Assembly (NCBI GenBank): GCA_018399635.1
Contig: JAGYOH010000005.1
Span: 62,001 to 126,000 of the forward strand
DNA length: 64,000 nt
Source of the DNA: Clostridia bacterium
GTDB lineage: Bacteria > Bacillota > Clostridia > Peptostreptococcales > Acidaminobacteraceae
Direction of reading: 5' to 3'
In this document: one piece after another, positions 44,821-52,435 of the stretch
Layout: each line of letters begins with the position of its first letter
How positions within the stretch are numbered: the first letter of the stretch is position 1
Made by a program: the position numbers and the translations under genes
The notes under the pieces: generated by a model
The model's input: only the letters and a program-made list of their open reading frames with translations
Told to the model about the DNA's origin: nothing
The model's database searches: none

Positions 44821-45505
44821 CGCTGTCTCCTCCAAAGAGATATCCCGCACCGTACTTGGTCTTCAAGTATTTGGGATTTTTCGAATCCTCCTCGATCTTG
44901 GCCCGGATTCTTTTGATATGGGTGTCCACGGTGCGGTCGAAGCCCTCGTAGAATTCCTCGAAGGCCAGCTCGATCAGCTGGTCCCTGGTGAGGATGATGC
45001 CGATATGGTTGAAAAAGACCTCCAGGATCTGGTATTCCTTGGTGGTGAGGGGAATGTCCCGGTGATGCTTCTTCAAGGTGTTGGCGTCCTTGTCCAGGAT
45101 AAAGGGACCGTAATAGATTTTTTTGGTCTTGGTGGCGCTCTGATAGGTGCGTTTGATCACCGCTTCCACCCTCTTGATGAGTTCCTTGGGACTGAAGGGC
45201 TTGCCCACGTAATCGTCGGCGCCCAGATCAAAGCCTTCCAGGCGGTCCACCTCCTCCTGTCTGGCCGTGAGCATGATCACCGGCACTTCGTCGATGAGTC
45301 TGATTTCCTCAAGGACTTCAAAGCCGCTGATTCCCGGCATCATGACATCCAGCAGAATGAGGTCCGGCTGGAAGCTCTCGAAAAGCTGGAGTCCTTCGAA
45401 ACCGTCTTCAGCCAGAGCCACTTCATAGCCGCTGTTTTTCAGGTAATCCTCGATGATGCTTCTGATCTGTCCTTCATCCTCTATGACCAGTACCTTGAAT
45501 TTCAC
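44810..45505 (-). CDS. OmpR/PhoB family response regulator
   Basis: 231 residues. The receiver domain has the phosphoacceptor Asp in LILLDVMMPGISG near residue 52 and the Lys in GKPFSPKEL. The winged helix ends with FDRTVDTHIKRIRAKIEEDSKNPKYLKTKYGAGYLF. It leads a two-gene transcript with the histidine kinase. A direct-repeat box upstream (45577-45594) matches one in front of the SHOCT operon, suggesting autoregulation and a small regulon. Confidence 0.94.
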   Translation of the reverse strand: MKFKVLVIEDEGQIRSIIEDYLKNSGYEVALAEDGFEGLQLFESFQPDLILLDVMMPGISGFEVLEEIRLIDEVPVIMLTARQEEVDRLEGFDLGADDYVGKPFSPKELIKRVEAVIKRTYQSATKTKKIYYGPFILDKDANTLKKHHRDIPLTTKEYQILEVFFNHIGIILTRDQLIELAFEEFYEGFDRTVDTHIKRIRAKIEEDSKNPKYLKTKYGAGYLFGGDSDDL

Positions 45506-45530
45506 ATGCCTTCACTCCTTAGTTATAGGT

Positions 45531-45536
45531 ATTATA
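45531..45536 (-). promoter_or_regulatory. Promoter (-10) of the two-component operon
   Basis: TATAAT on the minus strand 26 bases upstream of the response regulator start. The -35 region (TTAAAA) is weak, consistent with activator dependence. Confidence 0.5.
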
Positions 45537-45576
45537 CACCTTTGACGGCTGCTTTTTAAGAGAAGTCTACCCTGGA

Positions 45577-45594
45577 AATGTGGCCAGAATGTGA
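45577..45594. promoter_or_regulatory. Direct-repeat box upstream of the response regulator
   Basis: AATGTGG-CCAG-AATGTGA: two 7-base repeats with an 11-base period, the spacing used by OmpR/PhoB-type regulators. It lies about 40-60 bases upstream of the -10. Confidence 0.6.
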
Positions 45595-45608
45595 CCTTTT
45601 GAAAGAAA

Positions 45609-45639
45609 AACCCCCTGGGAAGGTTTCCCGAAGGGGGTT
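45609..45639 (-). terminator. Terminator after the SHOCT operon
   Basis: Stem AACCCCCT / AGGGGGTT with an imperfect extension in the loop, followed by TTTTTC on the minus strand. Confidence 0.8.
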
Positions 45640-45646
45640 GAAGGGT

Positions 45647-45901
45647 TCATCTGCCGAGGACCGTCTTTCTTTTCAGATAGGTTTCTTCGTCGATTTCCCC
45701 CTCGGCATAACTCAATTTCAAGGCCTCCAGGGCCGGCTCCTGGATTCGTGATTTTCTCAGATGCCGGTAGAGGAGGATTCCCAGGATGACCAGCAGGGCC
45801 AGTCCCAGCAATCTGAAAATCAAAAAACCCGTCATCGTGCCGAAGAAGAGGCCCCCCTCATCAAAGTGGGGCATTCTGGAAAACAGAAAATAGCTTCTCA
45901 T
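45647..45901 (-). CDS. SHOCT domain membrane protein 1
   Basis: 84 residues. One membrane helix (LIFRLLGLALLVILGILLYRHL, about 27-48) is followed by a C-terminal SHOCT motif, ALEALKLSYAEGEIDEETYLKRKTVL. SHOCT is a short helical module often attached to membrane proteins; its role is thought to be oligomerisation or binding. The gene follows a second SHOCT gene by 18 bases and ends at a terminator. Confidence 0.8.
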   Translation of the reverse strand: MRSYFLFSRMPHFDEGGLFFGTMTGFLIFRLLGLALLVILGILLYRHLRKSRIQEPALEALKLSYAEGEIDEETYLKRKTVLGR

Positions 45902-45919
45902 GGCTTGTCAGCTCCTTTT

Positions 45920-46084
45920 TCACAGATTGTTCTTCATGGTTTCATAGGTCGCCTCGTCGATGTCACCCGCCACGTAGCGCAGTTTCAAGGCCTCCAGGGC
46001 CCTTGAACCCTGGCCGGCCGACTTTGGTGTCTTCACCATCAAGAGATACAGACCCAGACCCAGAATCACCAATGGAATAAACAT
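45920..46084 (-). CDS. SHOCT domain membrane protein 2
   Basis: 54 residues. One helix (MFIPLVILGLGLYLLMV) is followed by the SHOCT motif ALEALKLRYVAGDIDEATYETMKNNL, nearly the same as in the neighbour. I chose the ATG at 46084, nine bases after AGGAG; an ATG three codons upstream is too close to that ribosome site. The promoter upstream carries an OmpR-type direct-repeat box. Confidence 0.78.
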   Translation of the reverse strand: MFIPLVILGLGLYLLMVKTPKSAGQGSRALEALKLRYVAGDIDEATYETMKNNL

Positions 46085-46122
46085 CGTTCTCATCTCCTAT
46101 ATTCTATTTGTAATACATTCTC

Positions 46123-46153
46123 ATTATAGTGAGGAAATGTGGCGATAATGTGG
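46123..46153 (-). promoter_or_regulatory. Promoter and direct-repeat box of the SHOCT operon
   Basis: TATAAT (46123-46128) on the minus strand. The -35 position is taken by AATGTGG-CGAT-AATGTGG (46136-46153), an exact 7-base direct repeat with 11-base period. Replacement of -35 by such a box is typical of PhoB-type activation. Confidence 0.68.
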
Positions 46154-46165
46154 CACAAGAAAAAA

Positions 46166-46187
46166 TCCTGAGGCGGGAGCCTCAGGA
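46166..46187 (-). terminator. Terminator after gap
   Basis: Perfect 9-bp stem TCCTGAGGC / GCCTCAGGA with a 4-base loop, followed by TTTTTTC on the minus strand. It overlaps the gap stop. Confidence 0.9.
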
Positions 46188-47225
46188 GATCTTTTCTGCT
46201 TTGATGTCTCTTTTCTCGCTTTGGGAAAGCCGGTCTCCCACATAGCGGGTGAGATCCGCCAGTCTCGAGGAATAGCCCCACTCGTTGTCGTACCAGGAAA
46301 GGATCTTCACCAGGGTCCCGTCCATCACCATGGTGCTCAATCCGTCCACGATGCTGGACAAGGGGTTGCCGTTGAAGTCCTTTGAAACCAGGGGCAGGTC
46401 GGTATAACCCATGATCCCCTTGAGGGCTCCTTCGCTGGCGGCTTTGAGGACCCGGTTCACTTCCGTCACGGAGGTGGCCTTTTTCAGGTTCAGGGTCAGG
46501 TCCACCACGGAAACGTTGGGGGTGGGCACCCGCATGGCAAAGCCGTTGAGTTTTCCCTCAAGCTGGGGCAGGACCAGGGAGACCGCCTTGGCGGCTCCGG
46601 TGGTGGTGGGAATGATGGAAACCACCGCCGCCCTCGCCCTCCGGTAGTCTTCATGGGGCAGGTCCAGGGTGCGCTGGTCATTGGTGTAGGAATGCACCGT
46701 GGTCATGAGGCCGTTTTCAATGCCGAAAACCTCGTCCATGACCTTGGCGACCGGCGCCAGACAATTGGTGGTGCAGGAGGCGTTGGAAATCACATGGTGC
46801 TTTTCAGGATCGTACTTGTCCTCATTGACCCCCATGACGATGGTGATGTCCTCCTCCTTGGCCGGGGCGGTGATGATGACCTTCCTGGCGCCGGCGTCAA
46901 GATGGGCCTGGACCTGGGATTTCTTGCGAAAGAGTCCCGTGGCTTCGATGACGATATCCACCCCTTCCTCCGCCCAGGGAATGTCCGCCGGATTTTTTTC
47001 AGAGTAAACCTTGATCACCTGGTCATTGACCAGCAGTCTGTCTTTTTCCGCCGACACTTCCGCCTCGAAGATGCTGTGGATCGAATCGTATTTCAAGAGG
47101 TGGGCCAGCATTTTGGCGTCCCCCAGGTCGTTGATGGCAACGATCTGGTACCCTTCGGTTTCATAAATGCCGCGGAAGTAGTTCCTTCCGATTCTGCCAA
47201 AGCCGTTAATGCCTATTCTAATCAT
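46182..47225 (-). CDS. gap: Glyceraldehyde-3-phosphate dehydrogenase
   Basis: 347 residues. The NAD fold begins MIRIGINGFGRIGRNYFRG. The catalytic cysteine is in SNASCTTNCLAPVAKV near residue 150, and the histidine and phosphate sites lie in VHSYTNDQRTLDLPHEDYRRARAA. The C-terminal WYDNEWGYSSRLADL is conserved. It is a glycolytic enzyme. It stands alone, without the usual pgk-tpi-pgm-eno genes, but its leader has a CggR-like operator. Confidence 0.96.
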   Translation of the reverse strand: MIRIGINGFGRIGRNYFRGIYETEGYQIVAINDLGDAKMLAHLLKYDSIHSIFEAEVSAEKDRLLVNDQVIKVYSEKNPADIPWAEEGVDIVIEATGLFRKKSQVQAHLDAGARKVIITAPAKEEDITIVMGVNEDKYDPEKHHVISNASCTTNCLAPVAKVMDEVFGIENGLMTTVHSYTNDQRTLDLPHEDYRRARAAVVSIIPTTTGAAKAVSLVLPQLEGKLNGFAMRVPTPNVSVVDLTLNLKKATSVTEVNRVLKAASEGALKGIMGYTDLPLVSKDFNGNPLSSIVDGLSTMVMDGTLVKILSWYDNEWGYSSRLADLTRYVGDRLSQSEKRDIKAEKIS

Positions 47226-47237
47226 TTGAATCCTCCT

Positions 47238-47274
47238 TGGAACATATTTGTCCCGCTAATTATATTTTGTCCCG
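47238..47274 (-). promoter_or_regulatory. gap promoter with CggR-like operator
   Basis: The minus strand has two CGGGACAAA direct repeats 19 bases apart (GTCCCG at 47250-47255 and 47269-47274 on the plus strand). A TATAAT lies between them. This resembles the CGGGAC repeats bound by the glycolytic repressor CggR. Confidence 0.65.
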
Positions 47275-47338
47275 TCACGATCATCTTAACACATGCCTCG
47301 TGATAAGGGAACCCTTTTTCACGGATTACACAAAAAAA

Positions 47339-47363
47339 AACATCCCCCATTCAAGGGGATGTT
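47339..47363 (-). terminator. Terminator after the 170-residue protein
   Basis: Stem AACATCCCC / GGGGATGTT with a short loop, followed by nine T residues on the minus strand. It includes the stop codon. Confidence 0.85.
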
Positions 47364-47863
47364 TTCAAGAGACCTGTCAGATGCCCGGTGAAGCTTCGGG
47401 CTTCAAGGGGGTACTCTTCAAGTGCCGGCGGGTTATGAACCTCCCTTGAATCCGCTCTCAGGAGGAAATAGACTCCCACCAGCAGCGTCTGCAGGGGTGG
47501 CGCCACGGTTTCGAGGATCATCTTGACCCGCTGGTGGCCATAGGGGGCCTTGGCCAGCTCCGTGGTGAAATACAGGTGCTTGAAGACCCGACGGTCGGGT
47601 TCCTGGTCGATCAGCAGGTCCATGAGGGCCATGAGGGCCTCATGGGGCTTGTGGTGCCGGCTGAGATGACTGAGGAGAAAAGTCATGGCCCCTAGGGAAA
47701 GGTTTTCCTCTGTTTCCCCCCAGAAGGAGAAGGCCTCCGCCGGCTCAAGGGCCTCACCCAGCTTCAGCAAGATCTTGAAATCCTCCTCCCGGCCAGTGAA
47801 GTCCCAGGGCCTCATGGCAGCCGGTGTGTTTGCTCTCTTCGGGGAATCCGGTGTTTTGGACAC
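47351..47863 (-). CDS. Hypothetical helical protein
   Basis: 170 residues, no signal peptide and predicted mostly helical. Features include FKILLKLGEALEPAEAFSFWGETEENLSLGAMTFLLSHL, a HHKPHEALMALMDLLIDQEP segment and VAPPLQTLLVGVYFLLR. It starts with GTG, nine bases after GGAGG, and ends at a strong terminator. It lies between trpB and gap on the same strand. I do not recognise a family. Confidence 0.6.
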   Translation of the reverse strand: MSKTPDSPKRANTPAAMRPWDFTGREEDFKILLKLGEALEPAEAFSFWGETEENLSLGAMTFLLSHLSRHHKPHEALMALMDLLIDQEPDRRVFKHLYFTTELAKAPYGHQRVKMILETVAPPLQTLLVGVYFLLRADSREVHNPPALEEYPLEARSFTGHLTGLLKTSP

Positions 47864-47938
47864 GGTTCACGACCTCCTTTTTCTTCTTCAAGGTCATGGT
47901 AACACGGGTCGTGACATCATCCATGTCAGATACTGAAT

Positions 47939-49129
47939 TTAATTTCGCCCCTCCAGATCCAGGACCGCCCTCACCTGCTCCACGTCCTTGTCCCCCCTGC
48001 CGGAGAGATTGACCACCAGGATCTGGTCCTTGGCCATTTCCGGGGCGAATTTCATGGCGTAGGCCACCGCATGGGCGCTTTCCAGGGCCGGGATGATCCC
48101 CTCCACCCGGGACAGGGTGACGAAGGCGTCCAGGGCCTCCTGGTCCGTCACCGCCACGTACTCCCCCCTGCCGACGGTTTTGAGCTGGGAGTGCTCCGGT
48201 CCCACCCCGGGATAATCGAGTCCCGCGGCAATGGAGTGGACTTCAAGGGGTTCCCCGGCTTCATCCTGAAGGGTGAGACAGCGAAAACCGTGGATGATTC
48301 CCGGCGTCCCCAGGGTGATGGAGGCCGCATGAAAGGGCGTGTCGAGACCCCTGCCCGCCGGTTCCACGCCGATGAGTCTCACCGACTCGTCCCCGATGAA
48401 GGTGTGGAAGATTCCGATGGCGTTGGATCCGCCACCGACACAGGCCATGACCGCATCCGGCAGCCGGCCCTCCGCCGCCATGATCTGCTCCCGGACCTCC
48501 TCACCGATGACGGACTGGAATTCCCGGACCATGACCGGATAGGGATGGGGGCCCACGGCGGATCCCAGCAGATAGTAGGTGTCCCCGGCGTTTTCAATGA
48601 AGTCCGTCAGGGCGGCGTCGACGGCGTCCTTGAGGGTCCGGGTCCCCGTGGTGACGGGAACCACCTCGGCCCCGAGGAGTCTCATGCGGAAGACGTTGAG
48701 AGACTGTCTGAGAGTGTCCACTTCTCCCATGTAGATGACGCAGTCCATGCCGAACATGGCCGCCACCGTCGCCGTCGCCACGCCGTGCTGGCCCGCCCCG
48801 GTCTCGGCGATGATCCTCTTTTTCCCCATTCTTTTCGCCAGGAGGATCTGGCCCAGGGTGTTGTTGATCTTGTGGGCCCCGGTATGGTTGAGATCCTCCC
48901 GCTTGAGATAGATTTTCCCGCCGCCCAGTTTCTTGGTCAGCCCCTCGGCATAGTAGAGGGGATTGGGCCTGCCGGTGTACTGGCGGTGGTAATACTTGAG
49001 CTCCGCCCTGAAGGTCTCATCCTCGATGCAGTGGTAGAAATTCTCCGCCACCTCCTCCAGCACCCCCTGAAGAACCTCGGGAACGTAACTGCCGCCGAAT
49101 TCACCAAAATACTCTGTCCGTTTCATCAT
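47939..49129 (-). CDS. trpB: Tryptophan synthase beta chain
   Basis: 396 residues of the TrpB1 type. The PLP lysine is in [19 protein letters not shown] near residue 88, [16 protein letters not shown] carries the catalytic Glu region, and [11 protein letters not shown] is the phosphate-binding loop. It condenses indole with serine. No trpA or other trp genes are near it, yet it has its own T-box leader reading Trp. It may therefore salvage indole, or its partner may be elsewhere. Confidence 0.95.
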   Translation of the reverse strand: MMKRTEYFGEFGGSYVPEVLQGVLEEVAENFYHCIEDETFRAELKYYHRQYTGRPNPLYYAEGLTKKLGGGKIYLKREDLNHTGAHKINNTLGQILLAKRMGKKRIIAETGAGQHGVATATVAAMFGMDCVIYMGEVDTLRQSLNVFRMRLLGAEVVPVTTGTRTLKDAVDAALTDFIENAGDTYYLLGSAVGPHPYPVMVREFQSVIGEEVREQIMAAEGRLPDAVMACVGGGSNAIGIFHTFIGDESVRLIGVEPAGRGLDTPFHAASITLGTPGIIHGFRCLTLQDEAGEPLEVHSIAAGLDYPGVGPEHSQLKTVGRGEYVAVTDQEALDAFVTLSRVEGIIPALESAHAVAYAMKFAPEMAKDQILVVNLSGRGDKDVEQVRAVLDLEGRN

Positions 49130-49159
49130 ATTTTCCTCCTTTGATGCAAAGGCGCCTTC

Positions 49160-49446
49160 AAGAGAGAAGCAAAAAAAAATCCCCTACCCAGATCAAATCT
49201 GGATAGAGGACGATCTTCTCGCGGTGCCACCTCTTGTCAATGCTCTTGTCAGATACGGGAAACGAGGTTTCCGATATCCTATCTCTATAACGGGAGAAAC
49301 CCGGGTCCACCTACTCATCGCTTTTCGGCTGCCGCTCACAAGTCCATTCAGATAATCGCTCCTTGCCGGATTTCCACCCTCACCGGCTCTCTATCTAGAA
49401 GATCCTTTACCCTACTCCTCTTGCTCAACGCTTTACATCATGAATT
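49160..49446 (-). promoter_or_regulatory. Trp T-box leader of trpB
   Basis: The minus strand holds the T-box core AGGTGGCACCGCGAG (rc of 49218-49232). Downstream is a terminator hairpin (CTATCCAGAT / ATCTGGGTAG) with nine T residues at 49171-49212. In the upstream stem I region the sequence CTGAATGGACTT offers UGG, the Trp codon, as the specifier. This fits control by uncharged tRNA-Trp. Confidence 0.92.
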
Positions 49447-49452
49447 TAACCC

Positions 49453-49481
49453 ACTATAACTTGTAATGCCACGGGTGTCAA
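49453..49481 (-). promoter_or_regulatory. trpB promoter
   Basis: TTGACA (49476-49481), 17-base spacer, TATAGT (49453-49458) on the minus strand, immediately upstream of the T-box leader. Confidence 0.85.
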
Positions 49482-49550
49482 GCCTCCTTGATGATTTCGG
49501 CAATTATTTGGCGTCCTTCAACGGAATCGATCGAAGGCCGCTTAAAACAG

Positions 49551-49581
49551 GGAGACAGCCCTCTTGTGAAGGGCTGTCTCC
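49551..49581 (-). terminator. Terminator of the DUF3100-like operon
   Basis: Perfect 11-bp stem GGAGACAGCCC / GGGCTGTCTCC with a 9-base loop, followed by CTGTTTT on the minus strand. Confidence 0.8.
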
Positions 49582-49619
49582 GTTTCTTGTGGATCACGGG
49601 CATGTGTTGACTGGGATGA

Positions 49620-50075
49620 TTAAATGATGCCCTGCATTTTGAGCACGATCTGGGCGATGATGGCGGAGCCGAAGAAGGTTCCGATGAACACCGCTACCGC
49701 GATGATGAAGAACTTCCAGCTGAGTTTTTTGAGCTGGACCAGCTTGTTGCCCACGGAAAGTCCGGCAAAGGCCAGGATGACCGGGGTCGTTCCCAGGAAG
49801 TTGACGGTGCTGGTGGTTCCCAGGAACCAGGCCTGGGTGGGCATGAAGGGCATGCTCAGCACGAAGGAGATGATGGTGGCCCAGGCAAAGGCCGGAAATT
49901 TGATCATGGGAAGGACTTCCTTGAGGATCAGAGCGGTCTGGGACACGATGATCACCAGAATGATGCCGGGGATGGCATCCACGATGGGAATCCCCCATCC
50001 GAAGCTCTGTCCCACCACGATCACGATACCGACGGCTATCAAAAGTTTCAGTTGCTCAAGGGTTTTCGCCATCAT
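49620..50075 (-). CDS. Integral membrane protein, partner of the DUF3100-like protein
   Basis: 151 residues with four or five membrane segments (LLIAVGIVIVVGQSFGWGI, IPGIILVIIVSQTALIL, FAWATIISFVLSM, FFIIAVAVFIGTFFGSAIIAQIV). The motif VNFLGTTPVILAFAGLSVGNKLVQLKKLSWK lies in the middle. The start overlaps the preceding stop as ATGA, with GGAGGG eight bases upstream. It probably forms a transporter with its neighbour. Function unknown. Confidence 0.75.
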   Translation of the reverse strand: MMAKTLEQLKLLIAVGIVIVVGQSFGWGIPIVDAIPGIILVIIVSQTALILKEVLPMIKFPAFAWATIISFVLSMPFMPTQAWFLGTTSTVNFLGTTPVILAFAGLSVGNKLVQLKKLSWKFFIIAVAVFIGTFFGSAIIAQIVLKMQGII

Positions 50076-50908
50076 GAGTTGGACCCTCCTTTTTTACCGA
50101 TTCTAGGTTCAAGAATGGCATACATTTTGTTCACCAGGGGAACGGAAACGAAAATGACCATGTAGAGTCCGGTCACCCCTGTCAGCATGTTGGAGGTGGC
50201 GGCATAGGCCAGCACCGTGTCCGCCATTTCAGCCGGACCGGCGGCGGCCAGAGAGGCCGAGGCGGCGGTCATCATGGAACCACTGCCCATGCCGGAGGCC
50301 ATGGCCAGGGCGTAGGGATGGAGTCCCGTAGCCAGGGACAAGGAGCCCAGAAGGCCGAAGAAAACGGTTCCGAAGATGGTGCCCATCAAGTAGGTGCCCA
50401 GGACGCCGGTACCCTCAGGTGAAGTGATGCCGTATTTGTCCCCGATGATGCCCAGGGTGGGCTCGCGACAGATACTGACGGTGGCTCCCACGGCCTCCCG
50501 TTTCAGTCCGAGAGCCAGAGCGATGGGCAGGGCGATGAATATCGTTGCGACGTTGCCGAGCTCCTGCAGGAGAAGCGCCGGACCGGCTTCAATGATTTTG
50601 ACGATATTGGGTCCCACCAGGGTGCCGTACTTGACACCGAGGGGCAACAGGGCGATCATGACCACGGGACCGGCGGCTTCCACCACGTCCATGGTGACCA
50701 CCTTTTTGAGGGGTGGGATCACTTTTCCGAGAACATCCGGGGTGACGATGATTCCCAGTACCACGGCATAGAGCATGGGCAAAAGGGTGACGGTACCGAT
50801 GCCGACACTGAACTTGTTCACACCGATCATTTCTGAAATAATCGAAATAATGAATACGGTCAGGAATCCAATGATCAGCGGCTTGGTGAAGGTCTTTTGA
50901 TTTGCCAT
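50072..50908 (-). CDS. DUF3100-like membrane protein
   Basis: 278 residues with about eight membrane segments. ISEMIGVNKFSVGIGTVTLLPMLYAVVLGIIVTPDV near the N-terminus and VGATVSICREPTLGIIGDKYGITSPEGTGVLGTYLMGTIFG in the middle resemble DUF3100 proteins. GMGSGSMMTAASASLAAAGP is a small-residue-rich motif like those of solute carriers. It lies between an M20 amidohydrolase and a second membrane protein, which suggests import of an acylated amino acid or peptide-like compound. Confidence 0.65.
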   Translation of the reverse strand: MANQKTFTKPLIIGFLTVFIISIISEMIGVNKFSVGIGTVTLLPMLYAVVLGIIVTPDVLGKVIPPLKKVVTMDVVEAAGPVVMIALLPLGVKYGTLVGPNIVKIIEAGPALLLQELGNVATIFIALPIALALGLKREAVGATVSICREPTLGIIGDKYGITSPEGTGVLGTYLMGTIFGTVFFGLLGSLSLATGLHPYALAMASGMGSGSMMTAASASLAAAGPAEMADTVLAYAATSNMLTGVTGLYMVIFVSVPLVNKMYAILEPRIGKKGGSNS

Positions 50909-50960
50909 AACTTTCCTCCTTAATGGATTTTTTATAAAAGGGTGCCGTCAATCATCCCTG

Positions 50961-50978
50961 AAAACGGCACGCCGTTTT
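50961..50978 (-). terminator. Hairpin between the amidohydrolase and the DUF3100-like gene
   Basis: Perfect palindrome AAAACGGC-AC-GCCGTTTT between the two genes. It could attenuate transcription into the membrane protein genes. Confidence 0.5.
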
Positions 50979-50988
50979 ATCGTGTCAT

Positions 50989-52161
50989 TCAGCGGTTCAG
51001 GTATTCGAAGGCGGACTGGGCCAGAACCGCGGCGCCGACCCAGAGGGCGCTTTCGTCGATATTGAAATTCTGGGCATGCCACTCGTTGACGATTCCCAGG
51101 GCTTCATTGCGCACCCCGAGAAAATAAAAGCATCCCGGCACCTCCTGCTGGTAAAGGGAGAAGTCCTCCCCTCCTCCGGTGAGCTCCGGCATCACGGCCC
51201 CTTCTTCACCCAGGACCTTGACGATGGCCTCTCTTCCGATCGCCGCCATTTCGGGATCGTTGATCACGGCGGGCAGGGTGAATTCATAGGAGAGTTCCCC
51301 TCGGCACTCCAGGGCTTCACAGGTGCTTGTGACGATATTCTCCATGAGCTGCGGCAGCTTCTCCCTGACCTCGGGATTGTAGGTCCGACAGGTCCCGGTG
51401 AGCTCCACGTATTCACTGATGACGTTGTTGGCCACGCCCCCGTGGATGGTGCCGAAGGTGACCACCGCCGATTCAAAGGCGGAAACCTTTCTCGACACCA
51501 CGGTCTGCAGGTTCATGATCACCGACGAGGCGGCCACGATGGCGTCATTGGCCTTGTGGGGCACCGCGCCGTGTCCGCTGACACCGTGGATTTTCATTCT
51601 GGTGGTGTCCACCGCCGCCATGAGGGGGCCGGCCTTGACCCCCACCCTTCCGGCGGGTATGTTGGGCGAATTGTGAAGGCCGTAAATGGCGTCCACATCG
51701 GGATTCTTGAGAACCCCCGCTTCAATCATGGCCCTGGCTCCCTGGTTGATCTCCTCCGCCGGCTGGAAAATGAATTTCACGGTGCCCGGAATTTCATCCC
51801 TTCTGGCCGACAGCAGCATGGCGGCACCGAGGAGAGCGGTCATGTGGGAGTCGTGACCGCAGGCGTGCATGACCCCCTCCACTGTGGATTTATAGGAAAC
51901 CTCGTTGATTTCCGTGATGGGCAGGGCGTCGATGTCACCCCTCAAGGCCACGACCTTCCCCGGTCGTCCCCCCTTCAAAATGCCTACCACGCCGGTTCCC
52001 GCCACCTTCTCGATCACTTCGATATCATGGGCCTTGAGGATTTCCACGATTTTCTTTCCGGTTTCAAATTCCTTGAAACTCAGTTCCGGATGGCGGTGAA
52101 ACCATCGTCTGAGTTCAATCAGTTCATCACTTAACGCCTGGGCTTCTTCACGAAGATTCAT
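50989..52161 (-). CDS. M20 family amidohydrolase
   Basis: 390 residues of the M20D group (HipO/IAA-amino-acid hydrolase type). The metal ligands are in MHACGHDSHMTALLGAA near residue 97 and FQPAEEINQGARAMIEAG near 130. ALRGDIDALPI precedes them, and the C-terminal GGGEDFSLYQQEVPG completes the site. It hydrolyses N-acyl or aminoacyl amide bonds. It is the first gene of a run with two membrane proteins, a likely uptake-and-cleave unit. Confidence 0.9.
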   Translation of the reverse strand: MNLREEAQALSDELIELRRWFHRHPELSFKEFETGKKIVEILKAHDIEVIEKVAGTGVVGILKGGRPGKVVALRGDIDALPITEINEVSYKSTVEGVMHACGHDSHMTALLGAAMLLSARRDEIPGTVKFIFQPAEEINQGARAMIEAGVLKNPDVDAIYGLHNSPNIPAGRVGVKAGPLMAAVDTTRMKIHGVSGHGAVPHKANDAIVAASSVIMNLQTVVSRKVSAFESAVVTFGTIHGGVANNVISEYVELTGTCRTYNPEVREKLPQLMENIVTSTCEALECRGELSYEFTLPAVINDPEMAAIGREAIVKVLGEEGAVMPELTGGGEDFSLYQQEVPGCFYFLGVRNEALGIVNEWHAQNFNIDESALWVGAAVLAQSAFEYLNR

Positions 52162-52243
52162 CCTGACACAGCCTCCTCAAAAATACGCATCTTAGCCGAC
52201 ATTTGTCCTTGATATCATTATAAAGGATTAATCCGGCCTGCAG

Positions 52244-52260
52244 TTCAATGAATCATTGAA
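52244..52260. promoter_or_regulatory. Perfect palindrome upstream of the amidohydrolase
   Basis: TTCAATGA-A-TCATTGAA, a perfect 8-bp inverted repeat about 35 bases upstream of a TATAAT-like element (52219-52224 region) on the minus strand. It is a candidate operator for the M20 operon. Confidence 0.5.
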
Positions 52261-52363
52261 TGAGATTACCCGATTATAGAACAGATGGTTGATTCCGGAT
52301 GACGAAAAAGGCCCTCCTTTGAGCCTTCCCCCCTGAATGGCCTGGCCAATTTGCCAGTCGGGG

Positions 52364-52392
52364 TTCACATCTTCGGCCATCCGTGTTATCAT
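52364..52392 (+). promoter_or_regulatory. Promoter of the SurA-like lipoprotein gene
   Basis: TTCACA (52364-52369), 17-base spacer, TATCAT (52387-52392), 44 bases upstream of the start codon. Confidence 0.65.
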
Positions 52393-52435
52393 TAGCATCA
52401 GTGAAAAAATTGTCGTAATCGAGAGGAGCTTTTTT

